Below are positions 51,434 through 61,174 of a stretch of DNA of 64,000 nucleotides, piece after piece (position 1 is the first letter of the stretch; the number at the start of each line of letters is the position of its first letter). A program made the translations under genes and the position numbers. The DNA is from Sphingobium sp. CCH11-B1 (GTDB lineage: Bacteria > Pseudomonadota > Alphaproteobacteria > Sphingomonadales > Sphingomonadaceae). The stretch lies in assembly GCF_001556865.1 (NCBI RefSeq), contig NZ_LSJY01000134.1:1-64000 (forward strand), written 5' to 3'. The notes under the pieces are model-generated. The model was given only the letters and a program-made list of their open reading frames with translations, searched no databases and was not told the origin of the DNA.

Positions 51434-53329
51434 TCACAGCCCGAATATGCGCCCCAGCGCCTTGTCCAGCATCAGCAGCTGCCAAAGTAGTCGGCCATGA
51501 TCGGCGACGCCGGCGCGATGATCGGCCGCAACCTTGGCGAGACGTGCCGCGTCGAACCAGCCGGTGCGGGCGAGCGCCGATCCGCCCGCGATAGCCGTAG
51601 CCTCGCCTGCCAGCGCGCCGCGGAACCACGCGCTGATCGGCGTGACGAAGCCCATTTTCTGGCGGTACAATATGTCCTGCGGCAGGAAGGGCTCCATCGC
51701 CTTCTTCATCAGATATTTGCCGCTGTTGCCGCGGATGCGTTGCTGGACAGGCAGACGGGCCGCGAATTCCACCAGTCGGTGATCGAGCAGCGGCTCGCGC
51801 GCTTCCAGGCTGACGGCCATGCTCATCCGATCGGTCTTTGTCAGGATGTCGCCGGGCAGCCAGATGCGAAGGTCCGCATATTGCGCCCTGTCGAGCGGAT
51901 CGCATGCGGGCGCATCAGCCATCGCCTTTATATAGCGGTCCTCGGCCCGATACGCGCCAAGGCGGCTTTTCATGTCCTGGCCGTAAAGGCGATGGCGCAG
52001 GGCATGAGGCGTGATGCCTACCGACGCGGCATAGGCCTCCCCTCCTTCCCCGGCGAATTCGAGGAAGGTCGATTTCGCGCGCAGCGGACGCGGTGCCCAA
52101 TCGGCCTTGGGATACCATCGGCCCAGCGTCCCGAACAGCGGCTGGCGCACGGATCTGGGGATCAGGGCACGAAGCTTTTCGCCCTGCATCTGGAAACGGT
52201 GGCGGCGATAGCCGGCGAAGGCCTCATCCGCGCCGTCGCCCGACAGCGCGACCGTCACTTGCTCGCGCGCCAACTCGCAGACCCGATAGGTGGGCAGCGC
52301 CGACGCGTCGGCAAAGGGTTCGTCGAAATGCGCCGCCAGCGTGTCGATCAGGCCGAAATCGTCCGGCGACACGATGCGGGTGCGGTGATCGGTGGCGAAA
52401 CGGCGCGCGACCCGGTCGGCATAGGCGGTCTCGTCCAGGCTGGCGACATCGAAGCCGATGGTGCAGGTCTTGACCGCGCGCGAGGACGCTTCCGCCATCA
52501 ACGCGACGACACTGCTGCTATCGACGCCGCCGGACAGGAAGGCGCCCAGCGGCACATCAGCGACCATTCGGGACCGCACCGCTTGCCGCATCAAAGCGAC
52601 CAGTTCCTCCTCCAGCGCCTGCGGGCTCGCCTTCGACCGGTCGGCAAAGCTGACGTCCCAGTAGCGTTGCGGCTGGGGAAGCGGGCGCCCGCGCACCAGT
52701 CGCAGCGTCTCGCCAGCAGGCAGCTTGCGCACACCCGCCACCAAGCAGGCGTCGTCGGGGATGTAGCCATAGGCCATATAGTCCTCGACGGCGGACAGGT
52801 CCGGCGCGCGGCGGAGCAACGGATGAGCAAGCAGACTCTTCAACTCCGATCCGAAGATCAGGCTACCGTCCGACAGCAGGGCATAATGGAGCGGCTTCAC
52901 GCCGAGCCGGTCGCGCACCAGCCAAAGCGCCTGTGCGCGCGCGTCGAACAGGGCGAAGGCGAACATGCCGTTGAAGCGATGAACGCACTCCTCCCCCCAC
53001 TGGCGATAGCCGTGGAGGATGACCTCGGTATCGCTGTGGGTGCGGAATACGTGGCCCTTGGCCTCCAGTTCGGCGCGCACCTCCGCGAAATTGTAGATTT
53101 CTCCGTTGAAGACAACGGCGAGGCTCTGATCTTCCGTCAGCATCGGCTGCGCGCCGCCGCCAAGATCGATGATCGAGAGGCGCAGGTGGCCCAGGCCTAC
53201 GCCCGGCGCGGTCCATATGCCGCTGCCGTCTGGTCCGCGATGTGGCATGACGTCCAGCATCGCGCGCACCCGCGCCTGATCGACAGGTTTCGCCGTTTCG
53301 AGATGAAAGATGCCCGCTATGCCGCACAT
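51434..53329 (-). CDS. XrtA/PEP-CTERM-associated asparagine synthetase-like amidotransferase
   Basis: 631 aa. The N-terminal class-II glutaminase has Cys2 (MCGIAGIFHLE). The C-terminal synthetase has ATP-pyrophosphatase loop LSGGVDSSSVVALMAEA and VALSGDGADEAFAGY. Its location between exosortase and sugar-transferase genes marks it as the amidotransferase found in XrtA loci, probably amidating a uronic acid of the glycan. General asparagine synthesis is an alternative. Confidence 0.88.
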   Translation of the reverse strand: MCGIAGIFHLETAKPVDQARVRAMLDVMPHRGPDGSGIWTAPGVGLGHLRLSIIDLGGGAQPMLTEDQSLAVVFNGEIYNFAEVRAELEAKGHVFRTHSDTEVILHGYRQWGEECVHRFNGMFAFALFDARAQALWLVRDRLGVKPLHYALLSDGSLIFGSELKSLLAHPLLRRAPDLSAVEDYMAYGYIPDDACLVAGVRKLPAGETLRLVRGRPLPQPQRYWDVSFADRSKASPQALEEELVALMRQAVRSRMVADVPLGAFLSGGVDSSSVVALMAEASSRAVKTCTIGFDVASLDETAYADRVARRFATDHRTRIVSPDDFGLIDTLAAHFDEPFADASALPTYRVCELAREQVTVALSGDGADEAFAGYRRHRFQMQGEKLRALIPRSVRQPLFGTLGRWYPKADWAPRPLRAKSTFLEFAGEGGEAYAASVGITPHALRHRLYGQDMKSRLGAYRAEDRYIKAMADAPACDPLDRAQYADLRIWLPGDILTKTDRMSMAVSLEAREPLLDHRLVEFAARLPVQQRIRGNSGKYLMKKAMEPFLPQDILYRQKMGFVTPISAWFRGALAGEATAIAGGSALARTGWFDAARLAKVAADHRAGVADHGRLLWQLLMLDKALGRIFGL

Positions 53330-53339
53330 GGCACAACCC

Positions 53340-54872
53340 CTAGCGGATGCCGGCGACGCGGTCAGCCAAAAGCTGAACGTCGCCCAAGTCTTTCAGAAAG
53401 GCATGGATGGCGGCGTCAGCGGGACGACCCTCCGCCTCCTCCGCCGAGACAAGGATGGCGACGGCCCGTTGATCCTGGCCCAGCAAGCGGGACTTGAGTG
53501 TTGCAAGCTTGACCTGCGCCGGGTTGCCGCTGGGTGGGTTGCGGCCCACCACATAGAAGCTGACGACGTGGCGGACGACCGGACCTGGCGCGGTGATCTG
53601 TTCGCCGCGTCCTTGAGCAGGCGAACGGGCCGGCGAGGACCATACCCATTGACTGTCGGGATCGGCCGCACCCTGTCCAAAGCCGACCAGTTCGCGCCCT
53701 TCGTCCTGCCGATCGAAGGCAGCGATGGCGAGATCGGCCACATGCCCCTGCCCATCACGGTAGCGACCGTGCATCAGGATGTCGGCACCGTCGAAGCGAG
53801 GCTTCCATGGGTAAGCCTGAGGGGCTTCAGTGCGCGACCAGCCGCGAACGGCGGGCAAGGCTGGTGATGGCGGCAACGGATCGGCGGTGGCGGCCGTTGC
53901 CGTGAGCCAGGCCGGCGCGGCAGCGATGATCGCGACGGCAAGCGCTGCGACGGTCAGGCTGTCCGACGCTTTCGCCTTTATGGAGCCAAGCGATTCCGCA
54001 TCGAACCACGAATCGCCGGGCTTACGGTCAAAGAACGGCCATGCGACCGCCATGACCATCGCCATAACGATCGCGAAGAAAACCCAGCCATAGACGACAT
54101 GATCGAAGCCTATGGCGGCATCCACGGTGGTCAAATGCGCGACCCAGATGGTCGCGAATGCGCGCACCCCGTTGGCGGCGACCGACAGCAGCAGCGCGCC
54201 GCACAGAAAGATCGCCCGCCGCCACCAGCTTCTGAAGCAGACATTGCAGACCAACACGCCATAGGCGGCCATCGCGATCAGGAACTTTGCCCCGGAACAG
54301 GCTTCGGCCACCTCGAAATAGCCGGTCGGGGTGGTGATGAAGATGCCTTCCATGTGCGCGGGGACGCCGGCGAGATCGAGCAGGAACATGGCGATCCGCG
54401 CCGTCAGCAACTGCAGCGGCGGAACGATCTCCTCACCGAATGGGACCATGAAGAAAGCGTAGAAGAGCGGGAACAAAAGCGCGCGCGCGATAACGGGGCC
54501 GAGCAGAGCGAGCACCGCGCCTTGCAGCATCATCACCAGGGCGCCGTGGCGGATCATCGCTACGCCGGCGGCCGACCCCACCAGCCAGGCCAGCGCGCCA
54601 AGGCCGAGCCAGGCGAGGCCGGGCGACCAGGCGATCGGCTGCAACCGGCGAAGAGCAGACCATCTCTGCTGGACCAACCAAGCGATCAGCAGGGGGATGA
54701 AGAGGCAATGGCCGAACGTCGACGCGTTCCACCAGATGGACACCATGCCGGTGACATCGCGGAAGAACAGCAGGATTATGCCTGTCGCGACGACGACCAG
54801 TGCCGCCAATTGCCGGCGCCACGCGTCAATGCTGCGGGCCGCGCCGGCCAGAGGCAATGCCCCTCCGGTCAT
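53340..54872 (-). CDS. xrtA: Exosortase A fused to an EpsI domain
   Basis: 510 aa from the ATG at 54872, which overlaps the upstream glycosyltransferase stop. Residues 1-310 form an eight-helix exosortase with the catalytic triad Cys192 (EACSGAKF), Arg237 (ANGVRAFATI) and His258 (GFDHVVYGW). Residues about 315-510 form a periplasmic EpsI-like domain (VSFYVVGRNPPSGNPAQVKL). Exosortase A cleaves the PEP-CTERM sorting signal of secreted proteins. The fusion architecture is common in XrtA loci. No PEP-CTERM target is seen in the window. Confidence 0.92.
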   Translation of the reverse strand: MTGGALPLAGAARSIDAWRRQLAALVVVATGIILLFFRDVTGMVSIWWNASTFGHCLFIPLLIAWLVQQRWSALRRLQPIAWSPGLAWLGLGALAWLVGSAAGVAMIRHGALVMMLQGAVLALLGPVIARALLFPLFYAFFMVPFGEEIVPPLQLLTARIAMFLLDLAGVPAHMEGIFITTPTGYFEVAEACSGAKFLIAMAAYGVLVCNVCFRSWWRRAIFLCGALLLSVAANGVRAFATIWVAHLTTVDAAIGFDHVVYGWVFFAIVMAMVMAVAWPFFDRKPGDSWFDAESLGSIKAKASDSLTVAALAVAIIAAAPAWLTATAATADPLPPSPALPAVRGWSRTEAPQAYPWKPRFDGADILMHGRYRDGQGHVADLAIAAFDRQDEGRELVGFGQGAADPDSQWVWSSPARSPAQGRGEQITAPGPVVRHVVSFYVVGRNPPSGNPAQVKLATLKSRLLGQDQRAVAILVSAEEAEGRPADAAIHAFLKDLGDVQLLADRVAGIR

Positions 54873-56098
54873 GCCGCGCGAGAACCGGCATCGCCGGCAT
54901 CCGGACACAATAGCGCGGGTAAGCCAGCGAGCGTGGCGGACCAGCGGTAGCGCTGCTCCATGCGGTTGCGGCCAGCGGCGCCCAGTTTTGCGGCGTAGGT
55001 CCGGTCGGCGAGCAGAGCGACGATGGCGGCTGCTTCGTTCGGCGCGTCGGCAGCAACGAGCAGGTGCGCGCCATTCTGCGCATCGATGCCTTCGGCCGCT
55101 TGCGGCGAGGCCACTACCGGCCGCGCCATCGCCATCGCTTCCAGCACCTTGTTCTGGATGCCCCGCGCGATGCGGAGCGGCGCCACAACGACATCGGCCG
55201 CGGCCAGCCAGCCACGCACGTCCGGCACGCTACCAGTGACGATCACGCCCGGCAGCGTCGCCAATGCCTGCACCGCTGGGGAAGGATTGCGGCCGACAAT
55301 GGCGAAGCGCGCATCGGGATAGGCTTCCCGCACGATCGGCAACGTATCGCGCGCAAAGCTCTCGACCGCCTCGATATTGGGCCGATAGTCCATCTGTCCC
55401 GTGAAGACGAGCAGAGGCCCATCCCCTTTGTCGACCCTGTCGAAAGGAGCCGCGGGGTCGAAATAATCGAGCGCCACGCCGTTTTCGATGGCCACGATCC
55501 GGTCCGGGCCGAATCCGCTCGCCTTGCGGAACAGGGCGGCTTCGGCTTCGCTGACAAAAGCGCTGACATCGGCGCGGGCGGCCGTGAGCCGCTCGAAGTC
55601 AAAAAGGGCGCGGCCCTCGCGGCGATTGACCCACGCCATGGGGCCGCTGCCGCTTTCACCATAGGCCGCATATTTTGCCGAGTCGAAATCGACGAAATCC
55701 ATCAGGAAACGGACATGGGAAGGAAGATGCGGGACGAAATGCGCCATCTGCGCCGAATAGGCGACCACCGCGCGAACGGGATGACGGGCAAGCGTATTGG
55801 CGACCCAGCGATGCAGTTGCCGATCGTCGAACAGCGACACGAGCATGGGCTGGCGGCGGACAAGGCCCGCTATCCCGGCCGCCAGCTTCGATCGGTTGCG
55901 CATCAACACGCACTGACTCGCGGTATCGGCGGCCATGTCCGCTGCGAATCCCATATCCCTCGCGTCATCGGCAAAGCAGCCGACATGGACGGGAGCCAGT
56001 TCCGTCAAGCGCTTCAGCAGGTGGTAGGAGCGGATCTTGTCGCCGCGATCGGGCGGATAAGGGATGCGGTGGCAGAGGAAGAGGATGTCGCCGGTCAT
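54869..56098 (-). CDS. XrtA-associated glycosyltransferase (GT-B, TIGR03087-type)
   Basis: 409 aa beginning MTGDILFLCHRIPYPPDRGD, a start typical of the TIGR03087 family. The C-terminal lobe includes LLVFTGQMDYRPNIEAVESF, FAIVGRNPSPAVQAL and APLRIARGIQNKVLEAMAMA, the donor-binding region. It adds a sugar to the lipid-linked repeat at the cytoplasmic face. It overlaps the FemAB-like gene upstream and xrtA downstream by 4 nt each. Confidence 0.88.
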   Translation of the reverse strand: MTGDILFLCHRIPYPPDRGDKIRSYHLLKRLTELAPVHVGCFADDARDMGFAADMAADTASQCVLMRNRSKLAAGIAGLVRRQPMLVSLFDDRQLHRWVANTLARHPVRAVVAYSAQMAHFVPHLPSHVRFLMDFVDFDSAKYAAYGESGSGPMAWVNRREGRALFDFERLTAARADVSAFVSEAEAALFRKASGFGPDRIVAIENGVALDYFDPAAPFDRVDKGDGPLLVFTGQMDYRPNIEAVESFARDTLPIVREAYPDARFAIVGRNPSPAVQALATLPGVIVTGSVPDVRGWLAAADVVVAPLRIARGIQNKVLEAMAMARPVVASPQAAEGIDAQNGAHLLVAADAPNEAAAIVALLADRTYAAKLGAAGRNRMEQRYRWSATLAGLPALLCPDAGDAGSRAA

Positions 56099-57165
56099 CC
56101 CAGGCCCCGCGCGATCGGGGGGCCGATCAGGTTGGCGATGGGTAGAGGCAGCTTCTTCCAGAGGTCGATCCGTCGCTGATATTTGGGATTGTTGGGGCTG
56201 ATTTCCCGCACCGCGCCATCAGGAGACCAGCGATAATAGCCAAGCGCACGCGGCTCGAAACCGAAGCTCTTTTTCCACGCGGCCTGACCGCTGCCGACCT
56301 TGGACCGGCCAAAATCGAAATGGCTCATGCCGCGCGTCCGGCCATGGGCCATCAGACGATAATACATAAGTTCATTGGACCGAAGCTGCCGGGCGACGGC
56401 CAGCCCACCGCCCCAATAGGGCATGACGCGACCAGCATGATAGAGGTTGAGAACCGCCGAAACGGGCCGGTCGCCGTCCAACACCAACAGGATGTCGGCG
56501 TCGTTCCCGAACGCATCGAGCACCGAACGGAACAGGGCGCGGGGGAATACCGGCGTCCCGAGATTACGGACGCTTTCGGCGTAGATGCGGTAGTGGGCGC
56601 CCTGGAAGTCGGCATCGCGGCCGACCTTCACCGCAAGAGCAGGATTGGAGAGCGCCTTGCGCAATTCGGCGCGGTGCTTGCGCGGAATGGCGAGCAGTTC
56701 GGCGTCGTCATCGGGGGCGATCGGTCGGACGAAGCCCAGATGCTCGCCATCGCGCCTTTCCCATCCCTCCCCTGGGGCCGCGCCCCCGCGCAATTCCACT
56801 GGCACACCGCCACGCTCACGCGCCACCTGCTGGGCGGCAGTCGCCAAGGCTGCGGCCGCACGCGGATCATCGACCAGAATGCCGCCATCGACCGCAAAGG
56901 CCGTCGATATCATGGCGCTGCCGAAAAGACGGCTCTGCAGGTGATGGAGCGGCAGGAGACCGCTGATCCTGCCCGATGGCGCGACGGCCGCCAGCAACAA
57001 CGGCTTGTGCCCGGTCGCGCGATGAATCGCGCGGAGCCAGGCAGTCAGATGAAAAGGCGTTCCGTCCGGGTGCGCGCGCACGAACGCGTCCGCCGCCGAT
57101 GCCTGTTCCGGATTTGCAAGATCCAGCGTGGTGATCGCCATGTCGGCGCCGGTTCCGACGATCAT
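56095..57165 (-). CDS. FemAB-like protein of the XrtA locus (GNAT fold)
   Basis: 356 aa from the ATG at 57165, overlapping the deacetylase stop (ATGA). Typical segments: FHLTAWLRAIHRATGHKPLL, NLGTPVFPRALFRSVLDAFG, MPYWGGGLAVARQLRSNELM and FDFGRSKVGSGQAAWKKSFG. Members of this XrtA-associated family may attach an amino acid or acyl group to the glycan. Substrate not established. Confidence 0.87.
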   Translation of the reverse strand: MIVGTGADMAITTLDLANPEQASAADAFVRAHPDGTPFHLTAWLRAIHRATGHKPLLLAAVAPSGRISGLLPLHHLQSRLFGSAMISTAFAVDGGILVDDPRAAAALATAAQQVARERGGVPVELRGGAAPGEGWERRDGEHLGFVRPIAPDDDAELLAIPRKHRAELRKALSNPALAVKVGRDADFQGAHYRIYAESVRNLGTPVFPRALFRSVLDAFGNDADILLVLDGDRPVSAVLNLYHAGRVMPYWGGGLAVARQLRSNELMYYRLMAHGRTRGMSHFDFGRSKVGSGQAAWKKSFGFEPRALGYYRWSPDGAVREISPNNPKYQRRIDLWKKLPLPIANLIGPPIARGLG

Positions 57166-58007
57166 GACGCGCGCGCCGCTTCCGCGTCCGCCAGCGCATC
57201 GACGCGTGTCCAGGCAAAGTCGCGCGTCAGCCGCCGCAGCTTGGCCGCCATGACGGACAGGTTGCTGTAATGGCGTAGCCGCGACCGTAGCGGCGCGCCT
57301 TCGACGCGCGGCTGATCCGGATCGATTTCCCACGGATGGAAATAGATGATGGCAGGACGCGCCTCCTCCTCATTCACCTGGCGGATGGCCCAGCGGGAAA
57401 AACCATAGGGCAGCAGGCGGAAGAAGCCGCCTCCGCCAGCCGCCAGCGTACGGCCGCCAAGCTTCGCGGTCGTGACAGGCAGTTCGACCAGGAGAGCATC
57501 CTTCACCGGCTTCCAGGCGAACCGTGGCGAGTCGGGCCAGCCATAATGATCGTGCCGGACGGGCGCCACGCTGGAGGAATAGCGATAGCCTTCCTCCGCC
57601 AGGATCGCATGGGCCCAGGGCGTGCGCGCGTCGATGGAGAAGCTGGGCGCGCGGTAGCCCGTCACTTGCTGTCCGCTCGCCTCCTCCAGCATAGCGCGGG
57701 ACTTGCGCAGGTCGGCGCGGAACTGGTCCGGCGTGAAGGTGAAGACGCGCGCATGATCATAGCCGTGGCTCGCCACTTCATGACCAGCCTCGGCGATGCG
57801 GCGCATGAGCGCAGGATAGCGTTCCGCCACCCAGCCCAGCGTGAAGAAGGTCGCCTTGACCCCCGCATCGTCGAACAGTTGAAGCACCGCGTCAGTGTTC
57901 GCCTCAACCCTGTGAGCGAGCCCGTCCCAATCGCTACGGTCGATCGTGCGCTCGAACGCGCCGACCTGAAACCAGTCCTCGACATCGACGGAAAGCGCGT
58001 TGAGCAT
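57162..58007 (-). CDS. XrtA-associated polysaccharide deacetylase (NodB fold)
   Basis: 281 aa from the ATG at 58007; a TTG at 58031 is a weaker alternative. NodB features: ALSVDVEDWFQV (catalytic Asp-Asp region), ATFFTLGWVAERYPALMRR, VASHGYDHARV (metal His residues), TGYRAPSFSID and IIYFHPWEID (C-terminal catalytic His). It removes N-acetyl groups from the exopolysaccharide or its precursor. Confidence 0.9.
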   Translation of the reverse strand: MLNALSVDVEDWFQVGAFERTIDRSDWDGLAHRVEANTDAVLQLFDDAGVKATFFTLGWVAERYPALMRRIAEAGHEVASHGYDHARVFTFTPDQFRADLRKSRAMLEEASGQQVTGYRAPSFSIDARTPWAHAILAEEGYRYSSSVAPVRHDHYGWPDSPRFAWKPVKDALLVELPVTTAKLGGRTLAAGGGGFFRLLPYGFSRWAIRQVNEEEARPAIIYFHPWEIDPDQPRVEGAPLRSRLRHYSNLSVMAAKLRRLTRDFAWTRVDALADAEAARAS

Positions 58008-58023
58008 CGGACTGTCCGTCCTT

Positions 58024-59553
58024 TCAGGCAATGGCCTGCGCGTCGGCGTGCGGACCTTCCTGCTCGACCCAGTCGACCAGCAGCGTCAGCACCCGCCGCA
58101 AAGCACTGTCCTGTTCCTCGGCGCGGAATTCCAGGGCGGCGAGCCGTTCCTCGATCAGCGTGAAGCAGCCCTTGAGCGCTTCAGGATCGATCTGAGACTC
58201 GACGGGCTGCGCGAAAGGCGCATGCGACTGCATGGCGCGGAGGGAGGCGATTTCCGCCCGCAGCCCCTCTATCTCCGCCAGCATGTCCGATCGCAAGGTT
58301 TCGGCCTCTTCCGCGACAACGATGTGGACAGTTTCTGCGGCTGACGCGTCATCCTGTTCTGAGACAGCGACGTGGACAGCTTCGATTGCTTCGTCATCCT
58401 CTTCCGAGACAGCGACGTGGACAGCTTCATGCTCATGCGATTCCGCGTCTTCGGCCTCTTGCTCGTCTTTCAAGGCCGGCTCCCAAACGGCCTCGGGCGC
58501 AGCGAAAGCGGGACGCTGGAATAGCGGCGTCACCACATTGGAGGCGACGGGATGGTCAGGCTGTCCACCCTCTTTATCCTCAGCGATATCCTGTGCGATG
58601 TCCGCCGGGTCTGCATGATCCTGGACGGAAACGTCCGCGTGATCGGTCGATTCTTCCATGGCGCCGGCTTCCTGCACTGGGAAGGCGTCCGCATCCTCCA
58701 CTGCGTCCAGCGCCGAAGCGGCCGTCGGCGCGGGCGTCAGGTCGATGTCCAGCCCCATATCGGCCACCACCGCCGCCACGACATCCTCGTCCAGCACGGC
58801 AATCTGTTCGATCGCACCCAGCAGCAGGACGCGGCTGGTCAGCGCATTGAGGCGGCGCGGTACGCCAGCGGTGGCCGCGTAGAGCGCAGCAAAGGCGCCC
58901 GGCGTGAAGGTTGGCGTGCCGGTCCACCCCGCAACGGTCAGCCGATGCAGGATATAGGGTTCGATTTCCCGCTCCATCATGGGTTCCAGATGATGGGTCG
59001 CGATGACGCGCTGGCGCAGCTGTTCCAGCTCCGGCGACTTGATGAGGTCGCGAAACTCGGGCTGTCCGAGCAGGAAAATCTGAAGCAGCGACTGCCCGCC
59101 CAACTGGAAGTTGGAGAGCATCCGTAACTCTTCGATGGCAGAGACGGGAAGGTTCTGCGCTTCGTCCACGATCAGCAGGGTGCGCCGCCCGGCGCGCGCC
59201 TGCGCATAGAGGAACGATTCGATCTGCCGCAGCGTCGCCGCCTTGTTCTGGCCGTCCGTCGCAAGGCCGAAGCTCTGCGCCGCAAGGCGCAGCATGTCGT
59301 CGCCCTCGACCTGGGTCGACACGATCTTGACCGCCGTCAGCCGGGCGGGGTCGATCGTCTGCATCAGGTGACCGACCAGCGTCGTCTTGCCTGCGCCAAT
59401 GTCGCCGGTGATGACGATGAAGCCTTCACCCTGCGCAAGGCCATAGCCAAGATAGGACAGCGCCTTGCGGTGCGTCGCGCTCTCGAAATAATAATGCGGG
59501 TCGGGCGTCAGCTGGAAAGGGCGGCCCCGCAGTCCGTAGAATTGGTCGTACAT
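58024..59553 (-). CDS. XrtA-associated ExeA-like AAA ATPase with repetitive acidic tail
   Basis: 509 aa. Residues 1-270 are the TIGR03015-type ATPase: MYDQFYGLRGRPFQLTPDPH, Walker A VITGDIGAGKTTLVGHLM and Walker B LLIVDEAQNLP, with QIFLLGQPEFRDLI as sensor. The remaining 240 residues are acidic and low-complexity, with three repeats of an EAVHVAVSE-type unit, then a coiled-coil-like end. ExeA-like ATPases help assemble envelope export complexes. The long tail is unusual. Confidence 0.88.
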   Translation of the reverse strand: MYDQFYGLRGRPFQLTPDPHYYFESATHRKALSYLGYGLAQGEGFIVITGDIGAGKTTLVGHLMQTIDPARLTAVKIVSTQVEGDDMLRLAAQSFGLATDGQNKAATLRQIESFLYAQARAGRRTLLIVDEAQNLPVSAIEELRMLSNFQLGGQSLLQIFLLGQPEFRDLIKSPELEQLRQRVIATHHLEPMMEREIEPYILHRLTVAGWTGTPTFTPGAFAALYAATAGVPRRLNALTSRVLLLGAIEQIAVLDEDVVAAVVADMGLDIDLTPAPTAASALDAVEDADAFPVQEAGAMEESTDHADVSVQDHADPADIAQDIAEDKEGGQPDHPVASNVVTPLFQRPAFAAPEAVWEPALKDEQEAEDAESHEHEAVHVAVSEEDDEAIEAVHVAVSEQDDASAAETVHIVVAEEAETLRSDMLAEIEGLRAEIASLRAMQSHAPFAQPVESQIDPEALKGCFTLIEERLAALEFRAEEQDSALRRVLTLLVDWVEQEGPHADAQAIA

Positions 59554-59575
59554 CTCGTCTTCTCCCCGGCGGCCC

Positions 59576-61174
59576 TTAGAAGCTGTAGCGCAGGCCGACC
59601 TGCCCCATCAAATTGATGAGCGTTTCCAGATCGTCCGCCTTTACCCCGTCGATCCCCAGCGAGGCCGACGCAGACAGGTTGCGTCCGATATTGCGATTAT
59701 AGCTGCCGAACGTGCCGTAGTTCAGCACGTCTGGCCGATTGCCGCTGGCGTCAAAATAATTGAGATAGGTGACGACATCGATGCTGTCGCGGCTGCTAGG
59801 CGCATAGCTCATCGTGCCGATACCATACCAGTTCTCATCGCGCGAACCGCGGATGAGGACGGTCTGGCCGTTCGGCGTGATGAACTTGCGCTGCGAATAG
59901 CCAAAGCCAAGGCCATAACCCCACTGGCCGTGTTGCAACGCATATTGCGCCGCCACGCCGCGATAGCGGAAGTTGGCGCCGGTGATGCCCGCAAGCGCGT
60001 CGTTGAAGCACTGGCCACCCCCCGTCGCGGAGAAGGCACAGCCGGTGATGTCGCCGGTGAACGGGTTGCGCGCAACGTTGAACTGGCTGCCGGAGAGTGC
60101 GGCCACGTTGCCCGTGACGATGCGGCCGAAACTGTCGATCCCGTCGAACAGAACCAGCGCGAAGCTGCTATCGCGACCCTGCCAGTTGAAGCTGCCCTGA
60201 TAGGTCATGCCGCCATAGCGTTCGCCCACCCGCGCTTCCAGGCTGGTGCGGCGGCTGGGCCGCCACAGGACGCCCACATCCCATATGATGTCGTCGAAAT
60301 CATAGATCAGCGCGCGCGGCGAACTTTCGTCCGTCACATAGCGGCCACCACGGATGACCGGCAGGCCGTTCGCGTCCAGCAGCGGCGAGCGCTGGCTGAT
60401 CTCGATATCCTCATAACCGATGCCGCCCACTGCCGCGAGCGTGGGCGACAAAGGCACCGTCGCGTCCACCCGGCCCCACGCATCCTCGAACCGCTGGTCG
60501 AGCTGGCTGGCGTCTTCCCGGTCATAGCCGGCGCTCGCGACCAGGCCGACGCCCGGAATCACCGTATCGGGTGCGAAACCGACCGACCCGAGCAGGCTGT
60601 GTGTCCAGCTGTCGGCGAAGGCGTCGCTGAGCTGCGCGCCTGGAAAATCGCGGTTGGTGCTGTCGTCGATCCGTGCATAGCCAAGGCGGTAAGCGGCATT
60701 GATGTCGAAATCGCCGATCCTGGTCGTATAGGATGGACCGACATAGCCGGCATAGACCTGCGTCGAGAGGCTGCCGCGTTGCGCGAAGGCGCCGCTATAG
60801 CCGTCCGTGCGAGCGCGGGTCGCAAGCCCGCCCGCCTGCAGCGACAGGCCGCGCGTCACCATGATGTTGGCGGTGGCTATGCCGCTGATCGTGTCCTGAT
60901 CGGTCGCCTGCCGCCCCCAGCCGAAACTGTGGTTATACTGGACGTCGATCGCCGCCTCGACCCGGCGGGTGCGGACGTCCGCCGCGACCCCGGCTGTGAC
61001 ATTGGTGTAGGTGAGCACGTCGCCTTCACCCTTGATGGGGGCAATGACGACCTGATCGACCCCAAGATAGGGCGTGACGTTGACGCGCTTTTGACTGACC
61101 GACTGGGCCATTGCCGGCGTCGCCGCCATCGCGGCGAGCGACGCGCCCGCCAGGAAGAACCGGGCGATGTTCAC
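59576..61174 (-). CDS. XrtA/PEP-CTERM system-associated outer-membrane beta-barrel protein
   Basis: 532 aa from a GTG that overlaps the kinase stop (GTGA). Signal peptide FFLAGASLAAMAATPAMA. Repeated alternating strands rich in Tyr and Gly (SVGFAPDTVIPGVGLVASAG, WGYGLGFGYSQRKF) and the C-terminal GQVGLRYSF, with Phe last, indicate an outer-membrane barrel of the TIGR03016 type. It may be the polysaccharide's outer-membrane conduit or a partner of the Wza-like protein. Confidence 0.88.
   Translation of the reverse strand: MNIARFFLAGASLAAMAATPAMAQSVSQKRVNVTPYLGVDQVVIAPIKGEGDVLTYTNVTAGVAADVRTRRVEAAIDVQYNHSFGWGRQATDQDTISGIATANIMVTRGLSLQAGGLATRARTDGYSGAFAQRGSLSTQVYAGYVGPSYTTRIGDFDINAAYRLGYARIDDSTNRDFPGAQLSDAFADSWTHSLLGSVGFAPDTVIPGVGLVASAGYDREDASQLDQRFEDAWGRVDATVPLSPTLAAVGGIGYEDIEISQRSPLLDANGLPVIRGGRYVTDESSPRALIYDFDDIIWDVGVLWRPSRRTSLEARVGERYGGMTYQGSFNWQGRDSSFALVLFDGIDSFGRIVTGNVAALSGSQFNVARNPFTGDITGCAFSATGGGQCFNDALAGITGANFRYRGVAAQYALQHGQWGYGLGFGYSQRKFITPNGQTVLIRGSRDENWYGIGTMSYAPSSRDSIDVVTYLNYFDASGNRPDVLNYGTFGSYNRNIGRNLSASASLGIDGVKADDLETLINLMGQVGLRYSF

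Noticed and set aside
51497..53497. 666-codon plus-strand open frame
   Set aside because: Antisense to the amidotransferase gene; no recognisable motif.
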